The notes beneath the pieces were generated by a model. That model was not told the DNA's origin. It did no database searches and worked only from the letters and a program-made list of their open reading frames with translations. A stretch of 5,001 nt of DNA, taken from contig USKN01000141.1 of NCBI GenBank assembly GCA_900555295.1, positions 1-5,001 on the forward strand. Direction: 5' to 3'. This document shows positions 1 through 5,001 of the stretch, piece after piece. Position 1 is the stretch's first letter, and each line of letters begins with the position of its first letter. A program made the position numbers and the translations under genes. Source of the stretch: an uncultured Eubacteriales bacterium. Its GTDB lineage: Bacteria > Bacillota > Clostridia > UMGS1810.

Positions 1-1
1 T

Positions 2-3000
2 GTGTTTAATTTTAAAGCGGTAGACCAAAACGGTGACGAAACTCCCGTAACCTGGAGTACGCCGTCAAGATGGACGGGAACCATAGACGCCGATACGGGT
101 GAGTTTAAAACCACGACATCATTTGGAATAGGCAGTACATCATTTGCGGAAATTGAAGCAGCATCAAAAATAGACGAAAACATTAAAGCGACCCAAAAAT
201 ACAGCCTTACGGGGTATATGATAAGCGACTATGACAAAAACAAAGAAGTTGTATTGTCAAAAGACGGACAGTCGCCCAAAAACATTTCAATAGCCGGCGG
301 TTACAATGGCCATACCGAATGGACTTGCGAAAATACAGACGGTGTTGCCAAACTTACAAGCGATTTAAGTAAAAAAGATAACAGAATTTATTTTGATATA
401 TTGCGCCCCGGTACATTTAACGTAAGCTTTAAACTTGATTACGGCGATGAATTTGCCGACAGCACAACGGTTACGGTAAAAGGTGTTGCGGTTGAAGACG
501 ATAACGGCAAGCAAGTTAAAACATATCTTACAAAAACCGCTCACAATCCCAATCCTACAGTTAAGCTCAACGCATATACGGGCAAAGACCTTACCGTAAG
601 CGAGTGGTCAAGCTCCGACGAAAATATTGCGTCGGTTGACGAAAACGGTGTTGTTACGGCAAACAGTATAGGTACGGCAATTATTACCGCAAAAGACAGC
701 GCAGGTAATGAGGGCGGTATAAAAGTTGTGGTTGAAAGCGCCGAAATGCCCTGCTTTGAAAGCTTTGAATTTACAACAATGGCATTTGCAAGCGGTACGT
801 GGGAGACGGGTAAAACATATAAACCCGATGTGTTTGAGTATGATTTGCTGATAAAAAATTATTCAACAAGTTCTATAGCGATAAACAACACAACGGTATA
901 CAATACCGAAAAATACATTGCAACGGCTAAATACACCGATGTAAACGGAATTGAACAAAACATTAATATTGCAAACGCAAAACTTACAACACTTCCAAAT
1001 CAGCCTTTCGGCAATTCGCAAATAATTATTACAATTGCCGACAAGCAAAATGCGGATATAAAAACGGAGTACAAATTTAACGTTACAAGACCGCGTGATA
1101 CAACAAAGGCTGTTAAAAGCATAACGCTTGTTCCTGCAGGCAGAGAAATATCGGGAATGTTATTTGGCGGTATTCAAGAGGGTACAATGCAAAAATCCGA
1201 TAAGGACGGCAATTTAACATCGGGCACAGGCGTTAGCGCAAATGATTTGTATTACCGCACATTTATTTATAATAATGTATCGGCATATAAATTAAATATT
1301 GCCGCATCAACCAATTATGCTCATATAAGATACAGTACCGACAACGGCAGTACCTGGAAAGAAATAGGACAGCAAAGCGGTGTAACCGACAGCATTGAAA
1401 TTAAAGACGAAACTTGCGATGAGATTATAATTCAAATTATTGACGATAACACATATTACGAAAATACTCAAAACGGAAAAGACGGATTTGCCGACGCGGA
1501 ATGTGCCGAGTACAAAGTTTGGGTAGACAAAAACGAACTCGGCGGTGCGGTAATTAAAAACGCGCAGTTGAGCGAAGGCGATTGGTATCCTGCATTTTCA
1601 GGTGATTTATACACATATTCAATTGTTGTTAGAAAAGGCGCTGCCCCTGTTTTAACTTATACGGTATCGGATAATTGTACCGTTAAAATAGGCAGCGACG
1701 AACAAACACCCGATGAAAGTGGTGTGTATACGCTTGAACTTGCAACAAGTGCAAAAAGTATTACTGTATCGTCAAACGACGGCAAATACACCAATACTTA
1801 TAAATTCAGCTATAAAGAAAAATCGGCGTTTGATGTTCCCGACAAAGTAACGGATTACCTTTGTATGGGTTCGCAGTATACAAACGGAGGAGGCTGGGGC
1901 GGCTATGGAATTAACCCCGAATCTACTCTGTACGGTACTTTCAAATCACTCGGAAACTTTGGCGGATATATTACATATTACTATGAAAACCCGATTGTTG
2001 ATAACCCAAACAACAAATACGGAATGGATTTTTACGTATTGGGAAACAGCAGTGAAAGCAATATTGACAGTATGGCAGAACTCGGTCAGGTTTATGTGTC
2101 GGAGGACGGCAATAAGTGGTATGCTCTTGCCGGCAGTGAACATTATGAGGATAACGCTCATTGGAATTATGAGATTACGTATATCAAAGGCGCCGACGGC
2201 AAATCGTATTGGACAGACAATATGGGCAACAAAATGGCAAATACAGCCGTAACCTGGCCAAAATCTTCACTGTACTATATGAATGACGTTGCAAATCAAG
2301 ACACATACATATATAAGGGTGTTTTGTTTGAAAGCCAGCAGGGAAGCGTTATGGGCGACAGTACAACCGCCTCGTTTGCCGCAAAGGCAAAATTCGGCTA
2401 TGCCGATTACTATGCAAACAATACAGAGGGTACCGATGTAAACTCGTATGTTGAAAATCCGTCAAAAGCCAACGGATTTGACGTTGAATGGGCAGTTGAC
2501 GAAAACGGTATACCCGTTGACGTAAAAGATATGAAGTTCCACTACATAAAAGTTGCAACCGCATCAAATATATGGGCGGGTGCTTTTAACGAAAAGTCAA
2601 CAGAGGTTAAATGTGTGGTACGTACAACCGCGCAGCAACAGGCGGTTGGCAGGACCGACGGAATTGAGGGTGTTACAATAAGCGACGGCGCCCAAACAAA
2701 AATTGTAAACTTTACGGACGGCAGCAGTATATACAGTTTGGATATAGGTGATATGAAATATGTATCCGTATCGCCAAACGGAGCAAAAGAGGACGATAAT
2801 GTTTATGTAAACAATCAGCGTGTTACATACGGCGGCAGTGCGTCAGGATTTAAGATTACAAAAGAGGACGGCGAAAAGCTTGTACGTATTATAGTGCAAA
2901 ACGGCGACAAAGAGCCTAAAATATATATGCTCAAGCTCACAGGTACGGCAAGCGAAAGCGGCGATCTTATAGAAAAAGTAAACATTAATGTTGAGGGCAG

Positions 3001-4273
3001 TCCGCGTGTTGCTAAAACAGACGACGGTATAAACTATACCGCATCGGTAGGTTACCGTATAAATTCAATAGGTATTGCGCCCGTTGCGAGCGACAGTGTA
3101 AAAATTACCGTAAACGGCGAGGAACTTAAAGAAAGTTACTTACTTAAAACTGGTAAAAACACATTTGAAATCACGGGTGAAAAAGACGGAATTATACACA
3201 CCGTAACCCTTGTTGTGGAAAAAGACTCGGCTCCCGCATCTACGGGCAAAATAAAAGTATACTTTTCACTTTTGGGTGACGATATTCACGGTGAAAGCAA
3301 ACAAAGCCACACTCTTAAAGACAACAACCTTAAAACGTGGATACCTCTTACGGCATATGAAGTTGACTCACCCGCAACAGTACTTGACGTATTTGAAAAA
3401 GCGTTAAAAGACAAATATACATTTAAAAATCCGGGCGGAAACTATATTACGGATATTGACGGTTTGGCAGAGTTTACAAACGGCAGCCTGTCGGGCTGGA
3501 TGTATACATTAAACGGAAAGCATTCGTCATTGGGTGTTGCGGAACAAAAGGTATCAAACGGCGACAAAATAGTATACCATTATACCGACGACTACACGGT
3601 TGAGCAGGGATCGGAAAAATGGAATAAAAAATCCGATACTGTATCGGGTTTAAAAAGCGACGGTAAAACCGATACCGATAACAAAGACAATACCAAAACG
3701 GATGAAACAACACCGAGTACCGACGGCAAATACCAAGATGTTAAACAAGATGATTGGTATTTTAATGCGGTAAAATATGTAACGGATAACGGCATAATGA
3801 ACGGTGTTTCGCAAAACGATTTTGCGCCCGATGAAAAGCTTACAAGAGCTATGTTTGCAACAATTCTTTACAGAATAGAAAATTCACCCGAAACGGGCAA
3901 AACGGCATTTGCTGATATACCCGACGGCGAGTGGTATTCATCGGCGGTTGCGTGGGCAAATGCAAATAAAATAGTAAACGGTATTACAGATACCGAATTT
4001 GCTCCGAACGACAGCATAACACGTGAGCAAATGGCTGTAATGATTTACCGTTACGCACGGTTTAAAAACTACGATATGGGAGAAAAGGGCGAAATATCAT
4101 CTTACAGTGATTACTCCGAAATATCCGATTATGCGCGCGACGCATTGGCAAGTATTTCGGCAAAAGGCATTTTAACGGGTAAAAGCAGTACAACGCTTAA
4201 TCCGCTTGACAATGCAACACGTGCCGAAACGGCAACGGTTATTATGCGTATGATTGAAAAATTTGCGGCATAA
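2..4273 (+). CDS. Large modular SLH-anchored surface protein, 5'-truncated by the window edge
   Basis: 1423 codons are visible, ending in TAA. The GTG at position 2 is only the first in-frame start-like codon: there is no signal peptide and the sequence opens inside an Ig-like fold (VTWS...GTIDADTGEF), so the real start lies upstream. Modules by visible residue: 1-60 Ig-like; 187-245 Big_2 domain (W202, SSSDENIASVDENG, then GTAIITA); 248-365 cadherin-like beta-sandwich (FEYDLLIKNY ... EYKFNVTRPR); 366-512 further beta-rich region (YSTDNGSTW); 513-608 second cadherin-like domain; 612-875 long globular module; 885-1077 two more cadherin-like units; 1082-1200 DUF4430; 1201-1243 Lys/Asp/Thr-rich linker; 1244-1420 three SLH repeats. 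Such proteins are secreted and held on the wall through SLH repeats. Role in adhesion or ligand binding is inferred; no catalytic motif was recognised. It is followed at once by a terminator, so it ends its transcription unit. Confidence 0.93.
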   Translation: MFNFKAVDQNGDETPVTWSTPSRWTGTIDADTGEFKTTTSFGIGSTSFAEIEAASKIDENIKATQKYSLTGYMISDYDKNKEVVLSKDGQSPKNISIAGGYNGHTEWTCENTDGVAKLTSDLSKKDNRIYFDILRPGTFNVSFKLDYGDEFADSTTVTVKGVAVEDDNGKQVKTYLTKTAHNPNPTVKLNAYTGKDLTVSEWSSSDENIASVDENGVVTANSIGTAIITAKDSAGNEGGIKVVVESAEMPCFESFEFTTMAFASGTWETGKTYKPDVFEYDLLIKNYSTSSIAINNTTVYNTEKYIATAKYTDVNGIEQNINIANAKLTTLPNQPFGNSQIIITIADKQNADIKTEYKFNVTRPRDTTKAVKSITLVPAGREISGMLFGGIQEGTMQKSDKDGNLTSGTGVSANDLYYRTFIYNNVSAYKLNIAASTNYAHIRYSTDNGSTWKEIGQQSGVTDSIEIKDETCDEIIIQIIDDNTYYENTQNGKDGFADAECAEYKVWVDKNELGGAVIKNAQLSEGDWYPAFSGDLYTYSIVVRKGAAPVLTYTVSDNCTVKIGSDEQTPDESGVYTLELATSAKSITVSSNDGKYTNTYKFSYKEKSAFDVPDKVTDYLCMGSQYTNGGGWGGYGINPESTLYGTFKSLGNFGGYITYYYENPIVDNPNNKYGMDFYVLGNSSESNIDSMAELGQVYVSEDGNKWYALAGSEHYEDNAHWNYEITYIKGADGKSYWTDNMGNKMANTAVTWPKSSLYYMNDVANQDTYIYKGVLFESQQGSVMGDSTTASFAAKAKFGYADYYANNTEGTDVNSYVENPSKANGFDVEWAVDENGIPVDVKDMKFHYIKVATASNIWAGAFNEKSTEVKCVVRTTAQQQAVGRTDGIEGVTISDGAQTKIVNFTDGSSIYSLDIGDMKYVSVSPNGAKEDDNVYVNNQRVTYGGSASGFKITKEDGEKLVRIIVQNGDKEPKIYMLKLTGTASESGDLIEKVNINVEGSPRVAKTDDGINYTASVGYRINSIGIAPVASDSVKITVNGEELKESYLLKTGKNTFEITGEKDGIIHTVTLVVEKDSAPASTGKIKVYFSLLGDDIHGESKQSHTLKDNNLKTWIPLTAYEVDSPATVLDVFEKALKDKYTFKNPGGNYITDIDGLAEFTNGSLSGWMYTLNGKHSSLGVAEQKVSNGDKIVYHYTDDYTVEQGSEKWNKKSDTVSGLKSDGKTDTDNKDNTKTDETTPSTDGKYQDVKQDDWYFNAVKYVTDNGIMNGVSQNDFAPDEKLTRAMFATILYRIENSPETGKTAFADIPDGEWYSSAVAWANANKIVNGITDTEFAPNDSITREQMAVMIYRYARFKNYDMGEKGEISSYSDYSEISDYARDALASISAKGILTGKSSTTLNPLDNATRAETATVIMRMIEKFAA
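1835..2626 (+). other. Long globular module of the surface protein (visible residues about 612-875)
   Basis: This stretch differs from the Ig and cadherin-like units around it. Its landmarks in order are SLGNFGGYITYYYENP (649 on), GMDFYVLGNSSES, GQVYVSEDGNKWYALAGSEH, ITYIKG, FGYADYYANN (798-807), FDVEWAVDENGIPVDV (826 on), HYIKVATAS (847 on) and STEVKCVVRT (866 on). From memory, the same order of motifs (gap-free GG-I-T strand, D-F-x-V-x-GN, VS-x-DG-x-x-WY-x-LAGS, GYAD, FD-x-x-WAVD-x-x-G-x-PV, STE) recurs in secreted proteins of Bacteroidetes and others as an uncharacterised beta-rich domain; I cannot attach a family name to it with confidence. Its many aromatic and acidic residues would suit a carbohydrate or metal binding beta-sandwich, which is inference. 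Confidence 0.55.
3245..3601 (+). other. DUF4430 (transcobalamin-like C-terminal) domain of the surface protein
   Basis: Visible residues about 1082-1200. The family pattern is clear: an opening strand GKIKVYFSLLGDD, then ATVLDVFEKALKDKY (a helix that begins after 'TVLDV'), a YITDIDGL strand, the signature GSLSGWMYTLNGK around W1166, and the closing NGDKIVYHYTDDY. The fold is shared with the C-terminal domain of cobalamin carrier proteins and is common at the C-terminal side of Clostridia surface proteins, often near SLH repeats. Ligand binding in this copy is not shown by the sequence. Confidence 0.85.
3731..4261 (+). other. Three C-terminal SLH repeats (cell-wall anchor)
   Basis: Repeat 1 covers residues 1244-1294 (YQDVKQDDWYFNAVKYV ... 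GIMNG ... LTRAMFATILYR), repeat 2 residues 1301-1353 (FADIPDGEWYSSAVAWA ... KIVNG ... ITREQMAVMIYR) and repeat 3 about 1366-1420 (YSDYSEISDYARDAL ... GILTG ... ATRAETATVIMR). Each has the opening F/Y-x-D, the G-I/V-x-x-G turn and the TRAE-like motif (TRAM, TREQ, TRAE) that contacts pyruvylated secondary cell-wall polymer in characterised SLH proteins. Repeat 3 lacks the W-Y pair after the opening and has ISDYA instead, a common form for the third repeat. A set of three is the usual functional unit. The protein ends two residues or so after the last helix, so there is no sortase signal. Confidence 0.95.
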
Positions 4274-4281
4274 AAAATAAT

Positions 4282-4321
4282 AAAAAAACGGTTGAATATA
4301 TGTGTGTTCAACCGTTTTTTT
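4282..4321 (+). terminator. Rho-independent terminator of the surface protein gene
   Basis: A perfect 15-base inverted repeat, AAAAAAACGGTTGAA (4282-4296) and TTCAACCGTTTTTTT (4307-4321), with a 10-base loop, begins 8 bases after the stop codon. The stable core is CGGTTGAA/TTCAACCG, followed by seven Ts. The A-run mirrors the T-run, so the element could also stop transcription from the other strand, although no minus-strand gene is visible to need it. It separates the surface gene from the downstream gene. Confidence 0.93.
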
Positions 4322-4337
4322 GTAAAAAACATTTACA
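4321..4337 (+). promoter_or_regulatory. Palindromic operator candidate, TnrA/GlnR-box like
   Basis: TGTAAAAAACATTTACA has perfect inverted half-sites TGTAAA and TTTACA five bases apart and matches the core TnrA/GlnR consensus TGTNA-N7-TNACA at every fixed base. Against the longer consensus TGTNANAWWWTMTNACA it misses three central positions. The right half-site is itself the -35 box of the promoter, a position where a bound repressor would block RNA polymerase. The region is very AT-rich, so a chance match is possible, and the first T is also the last T of the terminator. Confidence 0.4.
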
Positions 4338-4360
4338 TTTTTGTGTATGTGTGGTAAAAT
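4332..4360 (+). promoter_or_regulatory. Sigma-A type promoter with extended -10
   Basis: The -35 box TTTACA (4332-4337, consensus TTGACA, one mismatch) and the -10 box TAAAAT (4355-4360, consensus TATAAT, one mismatch) are separated by the ideal 17 bases. TGG directly before the -10 gives the extended TGn motif. Transcription would start near 4367, leaving a leader of about 39 bases. The promoter lies right after the upstream terminator, so the downstream gene is its own transcription unit. Confidence 0.8.
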
Positions 4361-4392
4361 AACGTTAATAATAAATATGACACAATATAAAA

Positions 4393-4398
4393 AAGAGG
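4393..4398 (+). promoter_or_regulatory. Shine-Dalgarno sequence
   Basis: AAGAGG lies 7 bases before the ATG at 4406, a near-ideal spacing for the anti-SD of Bacillota. It fixes the start of the downstream gene, which also matches the conserved N-terminus of the family (MKDGFIKVAAA). Confidence 0.85.
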
Positions 4399-4405
4399 TT
4401 TTAAA

Positions 4406-5001
4406 ATGAAAGACGGATTTATTAAAGTTGCTGCCGCATCTCCGATGATCAAGGTCGCCGACGCCGATTATAACGCCGGTAAGGTTATCGAGTGCATGAA
4501 AAAAGCGGCCGACAAGGGCGTAAAGGTTCTCGTTTTCCCCGAGCTTACGCTGACCGGCTGCTCCTGCTATGACCTCGTAGGTCACAGCGTCATTCTCCGC
4601 GGCGCAGAAGGAGCGCTTGAAAGAGTCATCGAGGCCAGCGCCGGAAGCGACATGCTCGTTATCGTCGGCCTGCCCTATGCTCCGCGCGGAGGCGCGCTGT
4701 ACAGCGTTGCGGCCGTCATCTCCGACGGCGAGCTTCTCGGCCTTGTTCCCCGCTCCGAAACCGACGGCACCCTGTTTGCCGCGGCCGATGACGAGGGCGG
4801 CGAGGAAACCGTTTGCGGCAAGTTCGACGCGTTCTTTGATACCGAGCTGCTGTTTACAAGCGATGTGCTGCCCGGCCTTTCAGTTGCGGTAGAGCTGGGT
4901 GCCGACGCGGACGCCATAGACGCTCCGGCTGCGCGCCACGCTCTGGCCGGTGCAACCGTTATCGCCTCACTCGCATCCTTCCCGGCCACCGTCACCTCTA
5001 C
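4406..5001 (+). CDS. nadE: NAD+ synthetase-like protein, N-terminal nitrilase (glutaminase) domain with degenerate active site; 3' end outside window
   Basis: 198 codons are open to the window edge. The start MKDGFIKVAAASPMIKVAD, the strand-Glu motif VLVFPELTLTG (E46), the SDMLVIVGLP strand, LYSVAAVISDGELLGLVP and the HALAGATVIASLAS stretch (178-191) follow the amidase domain of glutamine-dependent NadE, which frees ammonia from glutamine and channels it to a C-terminal synthetase domain that amidates deamido-NAD+ with ATP. That C-terminal domain would lie beyond 5001. Of the Glu-Lys-Cys triad only E46 is kept. The Lys of the usual PK...PNYxxFYExRxF segment is R116, and the rest of that segment is replaced by SETDGTLFAAADDEGG. 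The ICED motif holding the Cys reads LGAD, with G165 at the Cys position. Also, GYTxxDL reads GCSCYDL. The reading frame is clean. GC is about 60-70% after the first ten codons. The nadE name rests on overall similarity; a paralogue or an enzyme using free ammonia is possible. Confidence 0.8.
   Translation, partial: MKDGFIKVAAASPMIKVADADYNAGKVIECMKKAADKGVKVLVFPELTLTGCSCYDLVGHSVILRGAEGALERVIEASAGSDMLVIVGLPYAPRGGALYSVAAVISDGELLGLVPRSETDGTLFAAADDEGGEETVCGKFDAFFDTELLFTSDVLPGLSVAVELGADADAIDAPAARHALAGATVIASLASFPATVTS

Noticed and set aside
2..4. GTG at position 2 as the start of the surface protein.
   Set aside because: There is no visible upstream sequence to hold an RBS, no signal peptide follows, and the first residues are mid-domain, so the gene must begin before the window.
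1905..2567. Overlapping open frames in the middle of the surface gene on both strands (plus 1905-2252, minus 1946-2161 and 2349-2567).
   Set aside because: They lie wholly inside a coherent domain of the surface protein, lack ribosome binding sites and encode no recognisable motif.
3654..3720. Repetitive-looking DNA rich in GATACCGATAACAAAG-type units.
   Set aside because: It encodes the Lys/Asp/Thr linker before the SLH repeats; the units are imperfect and reflect biased residue content, not a DNA repeat.
4377..4409. A ten-codon upstream reading frame (MTQYKKEVLK) whose TGA overlaps the ATG of the downstream gene.
   Set aside because: It has no Shine-Dalgarno sequence in front of it, its codons simply read through the real SD, and the AT-rich leader makes such frames likely by chance.
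4172..4585. A 137-codon open frame on the minus strand spanning the intergenic region.
   Set aside because: It runs antisense through the SLH coding end, the terminator hairpin and the promoter, has no domain-like sequence, and both flanking plus-strand genes are clear.
4617..4995. Open frames on both strands inside the NAD synthetase-like gene (plus 4617-4892, minus 4675-4995).
   Set aside because: They are rich in Ala, Ser, Pro and Arg, as expected from out-of-frame reading of GC-rich coding DNA. The correct frame from 4406 has recognisable family motifs.

Overview
The window holds two genes on the + strand. The first is the 3' part of a very large cell-surface protein gene (positions 2-4273). 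The second is the 5' part of a separately transcribed gene whose product starts like a glutamine-dependent NAD+ synthetase (4406 to the window end). The 132-base gap between them holds a strong intrinsic terminator, a well-formed sigma-A type promoter with a palindrome over its -35 box, and a Shine-Dalgarno sequence. No tRNA, rRNA, CRISPR, insertion sequence or phage signal was seen, and the minus strand shows no credible gene.

The organism is most likely a Gram-positive anaerobe of the Clostridia (gut-type Bacillota). Three C-terminal SLH repeats, Big_2 and cadherin-like beta-sandwich domains, a DUF4430 domain, the AGAGG ribosome binding site and the promoter style all fit. This placement is inference from protein and signal style only.

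The surface protein is a string of beta-sandwich modules (Ig-like, Big_2, several cadherin-like). A long globular module sits in the middle (about residues 612-875 of the visible part). Then come a transcobalamin-like DUF4430 domain, a hydrophilic linker, and three SLH repeats that would anchor it non-covalently to the cell wall. Its N-terminus and signal peptide lie upstream of the window. The layout suggests a stalk that displays binding modules outside the cell; the ligand is unknown.

The second gene is the most interesting item. Its N-terminus matches the nitrilase-type glutaminase domain of NadE well, but the Lys and Cys of the catalytic triad are replaced (Lys to Arg, Cys to Gly) and the conserved loop between them is lost. 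Its composition also differs sharply: about 60-70% GC, against about 40% in the surface gene and about 20% in the promoter region. A perfect core match to the TnrA/GlnR nitrogen-control box (TGTNA-N7-TNACA) overlaps its -35 element. Together these suggest an NAD synthetase-like protein that no longer uses glutamine and may be under nitrogen control, though each part needs its own test.
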